Assembly (NCBI GenBank): GCA_003508835.1
Contig: PUFA01000164.1
Coordinates: 2,294,001-2,358,000, forward strand
Source of the DNA: Eonycteris spelaea
Taxonomy: Eukaryota; Chordata; Mammalia; Chiroptera; Pteropodidae
Direction of reading: 5' to 3'
DNA length: 64,000 nucleotides
How positions within the stretch are numbered: the first letter of the stretch is position 1; every line of letters starts with the position of its first letter. Below are positions 11,525 through 22,624 of the stretch, in pieces. The notes below the pieces were generated by a model that was not told the DNA's origin, searched no databases, and saw only the letters and a list, made by a program, of their open reading frames with translations. A program made the translations under genes and the position numbers.

Positions 11525-11730
11525 AGTATGTTCTCAACACTATTCTAAGCATTTAACATGTGTTCATTTAATTTCTCCACAAAATTTATTCCAGTGGGTA
11601 CTATTAATGTCCAAATGAAACACAGAGAAATTCAATAATTTACTCCATGTCACACAGCTAGTTAGTAGTAGAGCCAAGATTAAAACATGGGCACTCCGAT
11701 TTCAGGGAGTGTGTTCTTAACCACTGAAAT
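11525..11730 (-). repeat. MIR SINE, near full length, minus orientation
   Basis: In order: caacactattctaagcattt, catgtgttcatttaatttc, gtgggtactattaatgtccaaatgaaac, tccatgtcacacagctagtt, gagccaagattaaaac. This is the reverse-complement MIR consensus with only moderate decay. Confidence 0.9.
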
Positions 11731-11739
11731 GTGAAACAC

Positions 11740-13790
11740 AAACCTAATCTTTAACATTAAGAGAGGTACTTGAACAGGTGGAAGCTAGCTTTGAGGTAAG
11801 AAAAATTAATATATAATGAACTAAAAGCCTTGAAGTCTGAAAATAAAACTTTGAATCTTAAGAGGCAAAACACATTTAAAATATACAAATAGAATCAGGA
11901 AGTTTTAATAGAGTTGCACAGACGATAGCATAAAGCAGGGAAAATAGGACAAGCTGGGACAGGTAAATATCTGACCTCGAGTCGTGCCTCTCTAGAAGGT
12001 AGTCATAGCCTGCCACAGAGCTGTGCTTAGTGCCCTGACACACAGACAGATACAGGCTGCAGAGCAGGATGAACCTCTGGTCTCAACCTGGATAGCATCC
12101 ATTCCTCCTGCTATGTGAAAGTATCAGTCCTCTGTATCTACCTGTGTCAGCGTTTTCTGTATGAGTCATGCACATTACAGGGCAAAAAACAAATCTTACC
12201 CAACTCACTGGGCATATTAACCATCTTCAGTACCATACACAAGATTTTCAATAAACAGATTTTAATTATTATGATGTGTTGCAATTTCCCTCAATTTCAC
12301 AACTTCGTACACCCATAAGGTCTATTTTAGGGATAAGAATGTGTTTTTGATCTATTTTCTATTCACCAGTGCTAAGAATTTGGCTGAATGCATGACTTTA
12401 TGACACTGCTTTGAATAGAGAATCTCAGTAAAATATTCTTTAGGGAAATACCAAATCTAAGTTGAATAATTGTTCATTTTTACTGAAGAATTTGTTCTGT
12501 TTGGGGCAGTGATGATCCTAAGGAATTTTCTTCACACACAAAATCTGCCCTTCTGAATCCATTGCGCCTTTGTTCAGCTGCTGTGTTTTTGCAATTTACC
12601 TCAGGTCACTGCTGCTCACGTTACCAGAACATCTGGTATGGAGCACAATGATTGCCCTTTTCCAGTCATTAGTTAACTAGAAAAGGAATTTCACACACCA
12701 TCTCCCTCCTTCCTCCCATAAACTTTCTCTTCCTGAAAATCTGACCCTATTCAGGAGAACACAGATTTTATTCAGTGGAGAGTTGGGCCAAGTGGACACC
12801 AAGGCTCTCCTTTATTACACCTATTAAATATAACGTTCCATCCCAAGTACCAAGAAACTTTTTCCAAAAGAGAAAGTATGTCTCTTGCCTTGAAAATGGT
12901 GTACATTCATATCATACTGTTGGTTTGTCTATTCTCCTAAGAGTGAACTGTCAACGTTTGGCCTAAACTGGTCTGGAGAGAGTGTGGCTCTTAAGAGTTT
13001 TTACAAAAACTGGGTCACCTAGAATCCTTGGCTAAAACTGAGAGAGGTTGGGGGAAAACACATAGTTCTATCATAAGTTCAGGAGTAACAAAATCTACTC
13101 CAAGAGGTTAAATAGAGATAAAAATTTTTAAATGCTGAGTATGTACATACTAATTTATTTCTCTAAACCATAATTTGCAGCTACAACTTTACTTTCAGAT
13201 AAATTTGTTTTCTTTTACAAACGTGTCTATTATTTGATGCCTCTGGCAATGATAGGTTACTACTTGATAAGCCACAGCTACTCTTCAGTGAGTCCCTTTT
13301 TCACATAGTGATACCCACTTTCTTTGTGGGAAGTACACTCATTCTTGTCTACATCCCAAAGCACGCTGCCTATACTCAGTGTACATAGCAGTGACCTCAT
13401 TCTTCCTTAGGTTTTTTTTAGCTGTCCTTTCCACTAGATGAAGGAGTTTGGATCAGGTCTAGTCTCTATATGCCATTATTTCAAACACTATGCATTGGTC
13501 TACCACTGAGCCTTGAACATAGGTAGGTGTACTTCTTGCATTACATTTTCTCAACTTCATCTAAAGAAAACTCACATCCTCCCAAACTTGACCACAGCAT
13601 GCCTCCCAGTCTACATTTCAGCTTTTCAGAATAGTGTCTGAAAAACAAGAGGACGTTGGATACATATACTTTAAGAACTAATGAGAAATGCTACTGAATG
13701 TTGACAACTGAATATTTTAATATATTCTAGAGCAGATGAGTAGTTGTCATTATTTAAAAGGCTTTGCATTTCATATATAATTTGAAAATA
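11740..13790. other. Unassigned non-coding sequence
   Basis: About 2 kb without a recognisable gene. Around 11950-12120 and 12530-12720 the base composition is more balanced and a few CpG sites occur, but no element is identified. Open frames reach only 67 codons. Confidence 0.45.
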
Positions 13791-13794
13791 GGTT

Positions 13795-14320
13795 CTGAAG
13801 GGGACCAAAGTTTTGCCACCCTGAAGCTGCCTTTTTAAGATATTGATTATAAGCTATTTATTAAGAAACAAAAGACTGAGAGGAAACTTTGACCTTCCCA
13901 GCCTTCTCTGCCCAAGAGATTCAGACAGAAAAACCTGCTTCAGGAAGAAAATCTTATGATGTTTGCCTTAGACTAATTTGAATTAAGTATGGTTAATAGG
14001 AGTGCTTCAAGTAAGGGCCTGTTAACTAGATACCCCATGTATCCCATAGTTGCCTACCAAAAACTTGCCTGCCATGTATGGTTGCTCTTCCTCAACTACC
14101 TGTAAGTCGCCCATTGATCACTCCTGAAATTTAAGAACCCATTCCCAACCTTTTCTCCTTTGTCCAAAATTCCACATACAACTAGTGTTGCCTCGGCATC
14201 TTTGTAATTTTCATGGTTATGTGTATTCCCCATGTACATGTATTAAAATTTGGTTTTTTCCTGTTAACCTGTTAATTTGATTATTAGCCCAGCTAGAAAA
14301 ATTTAGAAGGTAGGAGAAAA
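13795..14320 (+). repeat. Ancient LTR, probably ERVL class (LTR33-like)
   Basis: The order GGGACCAAAGTTTTGCCACC, agaaacaaaagactgagaggaaa, ctttgaccttcccagcctt, agagattcagacagaaaaacctgc, tgtattaaaatttggttttt and cctgttaacctgttaatttg followed by attagcccagctagaaaa matches an old ERVL-type LTR as I remember it, ending close to the primer-binding side. No internal retroviral sequence follows. The LTR-type assignment is fairly firm; the subfamily name is not. Confidence 0.5.
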
Positions 14321-14324
14321 AGTA

Positions 14325-15240
14325 TTAATATATTTAGCCCACACAGTTTTCAAACTTTAATCATTTAACCTCAAAGCATTTTTATTAGATTGAGAATGCT
14401 TTGACAAAAACAAAGATTGCGCTCTCAGTCACAACCAAAATAGGCATAAAAATTTTTATAACATCCTTAGCTTCTGAAACTCAGTGTTTAATGAAGTTAT
14501 TTTAAATGATTGTTAAAATTAAGTGAGCTTTCCTAATACAAATTCTGAATTTAGTTTTTATTATATTTATAAACTCAGCGTGTGGCAGAAAAGAGAGTTT
14601 CTTCACAAACTTCTCCAAAACAGCCATGAAACGAGTATGACCATGCTCCCCTTATTCACACTGGCATTCAAATAGTTGTCATAAAGCAATAAGGAGCTTT
14701 GCTGTCAGTATTTTGATAAATAACATTTTAATTATTAACGTCATACCTCCTGTAGAAGGTCCCCTTCATTATTCATCTCACACTTTTATTTAAGTCGCCC
14801 TTGGAAACCACAATATCCTCAACAAATGCATTCAGCATGTATTTATATGTATACCTGAAACAAACACTGCAGATGATGAATTCCATGGAGGCTCTTTCCA
14901 GAGGGGTCTGGCAGGTAATAAAAGATAAACACTGGACTCTGATGTGTCATGCCCAAGGCACAGTATGCTGGAAATGCACTAGAAGAGTCGAATGACGAAT
15001 GCTCATTTATGCCTGACTTCCTACAAACAAAGGCATACAAAGCTTAAAACTGTGTTGATTGACTTTTTCTCCAACATACTGAATTTTTGTTATATAACAA
15101 TTGTATTCTGGAATGAAATCTATTGTTAGACTCAGATGATGAACCCTTATTAGACAACTGTGCTATCGAAGCCCACAGACAAAAACACAAATGGAAAAAT
15201 ACAATGTAAGTGACCCAGATGTTTACCAGTTGGAAAGATC
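14325..15240. other. Unassigned AT-rich non-coding sequence
   Basis: Small open frames overlap on both strands at 14801-15247 (64-67 codons) without motifs. No named repeat. Confidence 0.5.
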
Positions 15241-15249
15241 TACTCATTT

Positions 15250-15305
15250 ATAATTCCCATTTTCATTATCTTCTAGGGTCCCTTCTGGCCTCTAAATCTG
15301 GTTCT
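15250..15305 (+). repeat. Possible MIR3 or L3/CR1 3' tip
   Basis: ATCTTCTAGGGTCCCTTCTGG then cctctaaatctggttcttcattctat resembles the shared MIR3/L3 tail 'gacctctaaggtcccttccagctctaaaattctatgattct'. It is only about 55 bases. Confidence 0.35.
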
Positions 15306-15601
15306 TCATTCTATAACTAGAGCCATCTTTCTTTAGTTTTTCCAGTTCTCCAAATATCAGTCTCTGACAAACCCAGCCCTTCCCAGCTGGCCACAGTGAG
15401 CTTAGAAATATATACAATCTGCCTACATGGTCCCATAAACAATCCTAACTCAGTCAGAGGAAATGGGAGATGCTTTCTCAAAGAAAGTTTAAAATTATAC
15501 TTCTGCTGCCTTCACTTGTGACTTCAAGAACAGTTGGTGAGGGAAGGAGAGTTTTTTTTCCCGAATCAAACCCAACCCACTCTAAGCATTTTCCATGGAT
15601 G

Positions 15602-15690
15602 AGTGTATAGCCTCCACAGCTGATCTCGTCCGGGACTTGTAGGCCCGAGGAGGCCCCGGCCAGTACTCCAGCCAGTCATCCAGGTCTGAC
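15602..15690 (+). repeat. Candidate 5S rRNA-like relic (5S pseudogene or 5S-headed SINE)
   Basis: A GC-rich block in AT-rich surroundings shares several ordered landmarks with vertebrate 5S rRNA: a GT-TA--GCC start, CCAC, an exact GATCTCGTC at 15622-15630, a GGCC-GG block, and AGTACT at 15662-15667. In 5S rRNA the last two exact words start 42 bases apart; here 40. About ten bases between CCAC and GATCTCGTC are missing relative to 5S, and the internal promoter is degraded, so it would not be transcribed as 5S. It could be a lone 5S pseudogene, or the head of an ancient 5S-derived SINE such as AmnSINE1. The sequence after 15690 is not clearly either. Confidence 0.35.
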
Positions 15691-15694
15691 CCTC

Positions 15695-16740
15695 TTATTC
15701 TATTTCTGCAGTTGCATAGTCATCATTTTATGTGTGTTGTAATCGGCTCTGCTTTTTAATTTGTTTCTTTGTTCATTTCTCATCTGTTTCTTTCTGTCTC
15801 CCTTTTCTGCCTTATGAATTTCAATATCTTCTCAGTTTCCCTCCATTTCTTTTTCTAATCAAACCATAATATAGATTTCAAACATTCTGTTTTTAACAGT
15901 TGCTATATTGCTGAAAAATTTTGCTCTCTGTTCTTAATTACAAAACTGAGTATCTGAAAATTTTTCATTTCTCTCTTAAAACTTAAAAAAACTAAATTGG
16001 GCCTATTTACTTATTCACTCAGTTGATTTTTCACAATTTCATCCTAATGTGAATGCTATTTCTCATTATAAACCTTAATAACTCATCTATTTATTTCATA
16101 GAATTAAGACAAAGTAAAAAATTACAGCTGAAGTACCCAAAAAATCAATTATTTATACAAAACACAGCAATCTAAATGTTGTTTTATCCATAGCAACACT
16201 CTCTTTTCTTAATTCTCTAATTCTAATATCCAAGATGAAATGGAAAAAATTGTTGTATCATAAAACATTGAGTTGGTACATTTCCGAGAAAGAAATCAGT
16301 TAAACAATTAGATCTTACTAAGTTGTTAGAACATATTTATTCTTCATTTAGAAGTTTTCGTGTTACATGCAGAGTAGTCTACATAATGGTGGCACAAGAT
16401 TCACATCATAAGTCAGCGATACTCACTGAGCATCTTTCCAATCTATTGTACTCACTGGTACTCTCTAACCCCCTAATCAAATGTCTTTAGCTCTCTCTCA
16501 GTAGCATTTCTTTCCATGACTCTAAAATCTCAAGATTAACTATTTCCCAACTTTTTCTCCTAGTAGTCTAGTTGTAAACATACTAAAAGTTCAGTTGTAG
16601 TTATTTTCAAAATTGTTTATCCTTGTTGCACTGATTAGTGCAAACAACAGTTTAAGTTAAATATTATGTAAGCTAATAAAGATATTTAATACTTCTTTAG
16701 AACTAAGTAATGATTTAAAAAGACTTAAAAGTGATATATG
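15695..16740. other. Unassigned AT-rich non-coding sequence
   Basis: No gene and no named repeat in about 1 kb. Pyrimidine-rich at 15770-15860. Confidence 0.5.
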
Positions 16741-16741
16741 T

Positions 16742-16960
16742 CTCAGTTCAGGCTGCTATAACAAAAATATTGTAGACTGGGTAGCTTATAAATAACAGAA
16801 ATGTATTTATCACAGTTCTGGAGATGAGGACGTCCAAGATTTAGGTGCTGGCAGATTCAGTGTCTCTCACCGTGTTTCCATGTGACAGAAAAAGTGAGAG
16901 TGCTCTCTGAAGTCTCTTTTATAAGGACCCTAATCTCATTCATGAGGAATTCAGTCTACA
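16742..16960 (-). mobile_element. MLT1-type MaLR LTR, partial, minus orientation
   Basis: GGCTGCTATAACAAAAATAT, gtagactgggtagcttataaataacagaaatgtatttatcacagttctgg, gtccaagatttaggtgctggcagattc and tcttttataaggaccctaatctcattcatgagg follow the reverse complement of the MLT1 LTR. About the last half of the LTR in this direction is lost after 16960. Confidence 0.85.
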
Positions 16961-16964
16961 GCAG

Positions 16965-17930
16965 TACATGTCTAATAAATGTTCAATTCAGTCTGCTTGA
17001 GTGCTACAATCTTTAAAAAAATTTTAAAAATGTATTAAGATTTATTGTCTCAGATTGTCTTACAACACTCTTTATGATTTTGCATCACAAAAAAAACAAA
17101 ATCTTATTATTTTTATGTGATGAACTAAGATAATAGTTTATAAAAAAAAAGACAATATGGGATTCAAATCAATGGAGATATGCTCAAAAAAGACATTCAA
17201 AATCAATAAATTGGCTAATAAATGTATAATTATATAACTTAATTTAAACTCATATGTTTAAAGCATGTACTCTTTTTTACGATCTCCTGTTTCAGCTGAC
17301 TTTCTTGATTAACCAACCATTTTTTTAACCTGATTATTTAAGACAAAAGAGCTCCTTTATCTTTATAAACTTTTCTTTAAAAACTAAATGAGGCCATTTG
17401 GGGACAGAAGTCAGATATTAATACATGCACTTACTTTTGACTGTTCCAAAAAATACCTGATTAAAAAGCATAAGCATAAAAGGGGGGAAAGAAAGTGGAA
17501 ATGGGACAATAGAAAAAAAAATTAGATAGTAGAAAGCAAGTGAACAAATTGTAGCACACTTTTAATAAATCTCAGAAAGCTAATCTTAAATATTCAGTAA
17601 GGAAAACCAAGAACTAATGCAAGGTACATCAGATTTCCTAGGGAAAAACAAAAAGAGAAAAAAGACAAATCCAAGACAGAAAGGATTAAAAAAAGAAAAA
17701 AATGATCAGTCGAGTAGATCCAAAAGATAGAAAAAGCCTTAAGAGATAGATGGGAAACAATAAATTGTCAATGAATCTATATTCAACCTTTTTTCATTTG
17801 CAAGCATTGCTTCAATACCAACAACGTTCAGAAGGCTGTATCTGTCAAATGATTGTAGCCATTGAGCCATAAACATAAAATTCAAGCCTTTCTTCTACCA
17901 CTCTTCTAACATATGGAAAGACTGTTCAAC
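16965..17930. other. Unassigned AT-rich non-coding sequence
   Basis: No gene or named repeat. Several A-runs of 7-9 bases at 17090-17160 and 17510-17530. Confidence 0.5.
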
Positions 17931-17934
17931 TCAA

Positions 17935-18055
17935 ATTCTTCCTCTTGCAGAAAAGATGTAAGCTAATTGAATGGATCCAGAGAAGAGTGACTAAAATGAT
18001 TAAAGGAGTGATGGGATTCATTTTATGAGAACAGATTGTAGAAGCTAAAGTTTAC
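17935..18055 (+). repeat. Possible L3/CR1 LINE fragment
   Basis: TGGATCCAGAGAAGAGTGAC then taaaatgattaaaggagtg and a 'tatgagaacag' phrase resembles the CR1/L3 text 'cagaggagagcaacaaggatgataaagggact ... tatgaggaaaggctg'. It is short and diverged. Confidence 0.3.
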
Positions 18056-18209
18056 TAAGTATCAACAAAGGGAAACAGTATGTTGTTTACCACTAAGTTA
18101 CTGCCTTCTGATGAATTATTTAACAGAACTGGAGGAGCAAAGGATGCAAATTAAGTGAAAGATTAAACTCATTCTTTCACTGTAGGAGAAACAGTGGGGG
18201 GAAATAAAA

Positions 18210-18677
18210 TCACAATGATTCTGGTTTTATTTCATGTTTATGTATATTATATGTTACAAAACAATGTATGAAACATAAAGTTCTTGCTTTCCCACCACTA
18301 ACTGCTAAAGAAATACAGTAAAACATGCCCAGTGGGAGTAATGGAATAACTGATTTTTGAGAATGAGTCCAGAGAAAAGAATGGTCTTTCTCACTACCTC
18401 CGTCAATCACAAAATTGTGGTTTAAGGTCAACAAAAGGCCATGACAACAGTGACAGAATACTTCCACTTTATCTTTCTCCAGATATGTGGTTGTTCCAAA
18501 AGCTCCAGGAGTTTGCTTCTCTTTCATATGTATCCAGTTGTGACACTGACGACCAGAAGACTGCCACTGACACCCTTTATTGAAGACAATGTGGCAAAAA
18601 ATTATGAAGAGTAATATTCGGGCTCTCCTAGTAGTTCCAGAAGTCCAGATAACAAAAGTCCCAGATGTCCTCTGCAC
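18210..18677 (-). other. Longest open frame (155 codons), coding status unproven
   Basis: This minus-strand frame starts MQRTSGTF and ends with KPESL. It holds a hydrophobic stretch near residues 21-33 and another near residues 108-124, and nine or more cysteines, including the pair in FCHCCHG near residue 95. I do not recognise any family. The stop is followed closely by AT-rich sequence with AATAAA-like text overlapping the end of the frame, but there is no A-tail on that strand, so a processed pseudogene is not supported. In 64 kb of AT-rich DNA read in six frames, one frame of this size is expected by chance about as often as not. No repeat family is recognised under it, which is its only notable feature. 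Confidence 0.2.
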
Positions 18678-18679
18678 CT

Positions 18680-19295
18680 ATCTACCACCCATCTCTCCCC
18701 AATTCTGCCTAGAAACATCTCATTTTCTAAGAAAATGGTAAATCTATTTACAAATTGAGACATAAAACCAATCATTTTTAAAAAAATAGCTTAGGTGGGG
18801 ATGAGTAGAACATCAGTGAATTCATGTATAATACACAGATTGACAGAGAACATGAGAATTTTTTTTTTTTCCTTTTCATTTACTCTGGAAAGAGAATTTC
18901 TTCTGTCATCTACCTCTTCAATAAATTTAATTAAGCAATATATAAAAAAAATGTAACTCTCCGAAAAAAGTACATGATAATTATGTAGATTCGATAAAAT
19001 AAAAAACTAGTTCAAATCACTTTAATTTAACATTGTTGGCACATATCTACAAGTATTCATATATTTAGCACAAACTTCACAAAGTTAAATGAAGTCAATT
19101 ATGAATATGAAAGCATGAAATTCTAGAGTTCCAAAGCACATAAGGAGCTTGCAATCAGATATAATGAGTTAAATATTATTCCAAAACAGCCAGAGCTATA
19201 TTTAGGAAAAGAAGGGGCGTGCCACAGAATACATTTTTATAACATCATTCATTTAACAGATTTGATAGTTCGTGTTATCCATATTTCCTTCTTTT
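18680..19295. other. Unassigned AT-rich non-coding sequence
   Basis: Includes a poly(T) run of about 13 bases near 18859-18871. No gene or named repeat. Confidence 0.5.
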
Positions 19296-19299
19296 AGGA

Positions 19300-19742
19300 G
19301 TGACATTCTAATTATGAGACAGGGCTTAAAAATTATTGCGAATCCCAAAACCTTTCATTTATGTGGGTTATGTGAATCAGTATTTACCATATTTTAAAAT
19401 AGAATAATAACAAACATGATACATATTACTACAAATAACATCTTTAAGAAAAATACCTACATTTGTCAAAATATAAAAATAGAAGCTTGGCACCATTTAA
19501 ATTTTTACCAATCTTCTTCATATCTACAAATAGAAAACCACTAGAATTTCATATCTGCTTTTGCAATACCACATGACATGCAGCCTCTGGAAAGCTCCAC
19601 TGCACACTCACGAGAGAACGAAAGTGGGAAAGGCAAACAATGTCTTAGTATCATTACGAAAATAATTTTGACCACACACAATCTTCTCAAAGGGTCTAGG
19701 GGTCTCTGTGGGACTATACCGAGAACGGCTGCTGGAGTGAAA
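19300..19742 (+). mobile_element. hAT-Charlie-type non-autonomous DNA transposon
   Basis: The element follows a remembered MER/Charlie consensus in order: aaaaattattgcgaatcccaaa, tttatgtgggttatgtgaa, catatctgcttttgcaatacc, acatgacatgcagcctctggaaagctccactgcacactcacgagagaacg, aggcaaacaatgtcttagtatcattacgaaaataattttgacc, and gggtctaggggtctctgtgggac. It ends in GAGAACGGCTG, the decayed terminal inverted repeat (consensus ...TTTGAGAACCGCTG). The left terminus near 19300 is poorly preserved. No transposase remains, as expected for this short family. Confidence 0.8.
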
Positions 19743-19744
19743 CA

Positions 19745-19920
19745 GCCAGCAGATTAAAAACATGAGTTCTATATGAAAACTGGTTCCTTAAAGGCAAATT
19801 ACCAAATTTTCTTGATCTCAGTTTTGGTTTTTTTTTTCATGTGCAAAATGAGGTTTGAGGTGAGATGATCTCTCAGGTTTCTCCTGACTTTAATATTCTG
19901 TGATTCTGTAAGATATTAAA
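19745..19920 (+). repeat. MIR3-like SINE, plus orientation
   Basis: TTGATCTCAGTTTTGGTTTT, catgtgcaaaatgaggtttgagg and gatgatctctcaggtttctcctgactttaatattctgtgattctgt match the MIR3-type core and L3-like tail. It directly abuts the hAT element. Confidence 0.7.
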
Positions 19921-19924
19921 GAAG

Positions 19925-20640
19925 GGAAACCCACCCACGGTTCCCTCACTCCCATAATGTAATTGTCATAATAAAAAATTGACAAATTAATTCCAACTAG
20001 TCTTCTGGTTTAGTGATTGACTCAGGTAAGAATTGCAAAGTTTGTTTGTGTAGAGGACCTAGAATTATTTTTTAAATGGTATTCTTAAATGCAATGTGAT
20101 ATCTGAAAAAAAGAACATTAGTTTGAAAACTGGTGAAATACAAATAAATTCTCTAATAGTATTGTGCCAAGATTAATGATTATATAAGATGTTAGCATAA
20201 GAGGTAGCTTGGAGAAGTCCATACTAGGACTCTACTATTGTTGAAACTCTTCTGTTAGTTCAAAATTATCTTTAAAAAAATAAATAAGGTGGCATTCAGG
20301 GTCCTGTTACATCACCATATTTAAAAAATGGTGGGAGTGAGGGTAGAAGTACATCTTCAGATAGCAACTATCTGCACTCTAGGCCCTCATTGTTGCCTAA
20401 TCATTTCCAAGACTCCATTAAAAAAAAAAAAAAAAAGGAAATACTCCAGATATCTCAGAATATGATATGATGCAAGATCTCATATAGGAATTTAATTTTT
20501 AGAAAAATGATTAAAACTGAATCATTTTAAATTTTATTATCAGTATAAAATTACAATATTAACACACACAATAAAAATAAAATAAAATTACAAATATTCA
20601 GTTCACTACTTGCTTTATCAAATTCATAATGAGCATTGTT
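19925..20640. other. Unassigned AT-rich non-coding sequence with a poly(A) tract
   Basis: A run of about 18 A bases at 20419-20436 follows moderately balanced sequence (20290-20415). This looks like a retroposed tail, but I do not recognise the body. No gene is seen. Confidence 0.45.
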
Positions 20641-20644
20641 TACT

Positions 20645-21140
20645 CATAGCCCTTTATTGTGGAGGTTGGTAATGTTTTGTTTTGTGTAGTTTACTGTCGA
20701 GCATCCAAAACTCTTCGTTTGTTTAAAGAGGATGGGAAAATGCCTATAGTGAGAGTCTTGGAGAGAGCAATAGCCCAACTCTCACTGCAGAAGCTGAAAA
20801 ATCTGATTCTTAAATTCCTAACACCCGCAGCCGCCTTGCGTGCACCTTATCTAGGAACGGGTATTTGTCCTCTGCTGAGCCAGACAGAGTGACCAGTCAA
20901 AGGCTATTGATGCAAAGTAGCAGAGATGGGAAGATTTTGTTTTGGAGGTGGCAGCAGTGGCTCAAATATGCAGTTTCCAGAAGCAGTAATGGCAGGGTCT
21001 TGTGTCCCAGGAACGATGTTGGGAAACTAAGCTACACCACCCAGGGCTCAGTGGTGGAGTATTCTTTGTAATAAGCGCCAGGTCTGTGCCGTGCTTCTAG
21101 CCACAACTCAGTCAGTTTCTCTCCACTTCCTGAGGCCAGT
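20645..21140. other. Unassigned block with about ten CpG sites
   Basis: G and C content rises sharply here and about ten CpG dinucleotides survive, including those in CCCGCAGCCGCCTTGCGTG (20824-20842). Two overlapping frames of 77 and 68 codons (20659-20892 and 20865-21071) have no known motif. Candidates are an ancient LTR that I cannot name or a conserved regulatory element. No promoter motif is evident. Confidence 0.4.
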
Positions 21141-21508
21141 TTCAGCTCCCACGAAGACCCTGCAAAATGTCCAATGTCTTTACAAATTCATTTTCTGCTT
21201 ACATCGATCAGAGGTCATTTCTGTCACTAAGAATCCAACTGATCTGTACTCTTTTATGCAACTATAAAATTAGTTCAGTCCAAAGAATAATAACAATAGC
21301 ATATTTTTTTAATTCAAAACTTTAGTAGTTCTCTATTGGCATAGTAATCAATGATTTTAAATATTTAAAAGATGATTGTTTGCAATACTCATGACACATA
21401 TTTTATTATTCAGTAAACATAATGTAAATGACAAGAAGTATATAGAGGATAGTTATACTTTATGTCTACAAAAGAAACATTAGGGCCTTAAGATATGTGT
21501 GTGTGTGT

Positions 21509-21542
<34 letters not shown>

Positions 21543-22620
21543 TTTTTTATTCAATGGACAAGTTGAACTTGAATTTCATTGGCCAAAAACAGACAAACAA
21601 AAAATTGCTCAACAATTTCATTATACTATGGACCATGAGATTTCGTTAAAGGCATTGAAGTATTATTACATGTAAGGAAGTTTGACAATCACCTTTTCTA
21701 AATATCACTTGGGAAATAACGTAAATTAATATTGTCTTTTTTTGCATGGATCAGAACCATGCATTTTGAATCAGATACCATACTTGCTTCCAAATTCTGA
21801 TCCAAGCCTATATCAGCTTGATTTTGCTGAATAGCATTAATTCATTCTTCATCAAGCATATTTCTTATGGCGATATCACCTCAGCCCTCAACCATTAACA
21901 TGCTAGAGTTAATCTTCTTCACCTCCTACATTCTCTCAAGCTTACTTACCCTTCTTTTGAGTTGAAAATCTTTCCTAATTGATCAAAACATTGATCAAAT
22001 ATGAGACTTTTTCAAATTCATAATTTTATTAGTACAATAAGACTAGTTTAATATAAAATATTTCTAATTTCTTATACTTTAAGAATGCCTTGCCTACTCA
22101 TATTATAGTTAGAAACATAAAAAATGAAACAGTGTGAATTATAATTTCATGCCAATAGAATAGTTGAAAGAAAACAGTCCATAAGCTAACTCATTATGTA
22201 CGCTGGCATAAGTTTTTAATTGAGTCATAGTCACATTTTAATCTTATTTTTTATTAAAAAAAAATTAGGCGTGCCGTTACATGTTTATTATTTTCTACTT
22301 ACTTTAATCAGCCTAAGATAGGATTTGGCATTTAAAAGCTTGTATCACTTTCAATGTTTTTGTTTGTAAAACAGAACAATCAAAAGTTTGTAACTTGAAT
22401 AAAACGCCAAAAAATGAATTACCTAGCTCACAATTCCTCAGTTTCCACACTCTTAGTCACTATCCATGGAATCTGTAATGAAAGCCTGGGCTCTGGTGGT
22501 AGTGCTTTTGAACTGGCAGGTGAACTTGAAGAAGGTGAGGGGAGCACTCTCTAATCAGGTAGCAAAGGGGAGTCTCAGAATTTCCAGGACAGGAAAAGTT
22601 CTTTTGCAAAGTACAAATAA
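21140..22620. other. Unassigned non-coding sequence
   Basis: Apart from the microsatellite at 21.5 kb, no gene or named repeat is seen. Confidence 0.5.
21493..21545 (+). repeat. (TG)n(CA)n palindromic dinucleotide repeat
   Basis: Six TG-type units run directly into about fifteen AC units, then TATAT. The join GTGTGTGTGTGTACACACAC is perfectly self-complementary, so the repeat can fold back without a loop. Such arrays are length-variable. Confidence 0.95.
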
Positions 22621-22624
22621 TTCC

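Noticed and set aside
18165..18210. Processed pseudogene ending at 18210 (minus strand)
   Set aside because: AATAAA-like text is near the frame end, but no A-tail follows on that strand.
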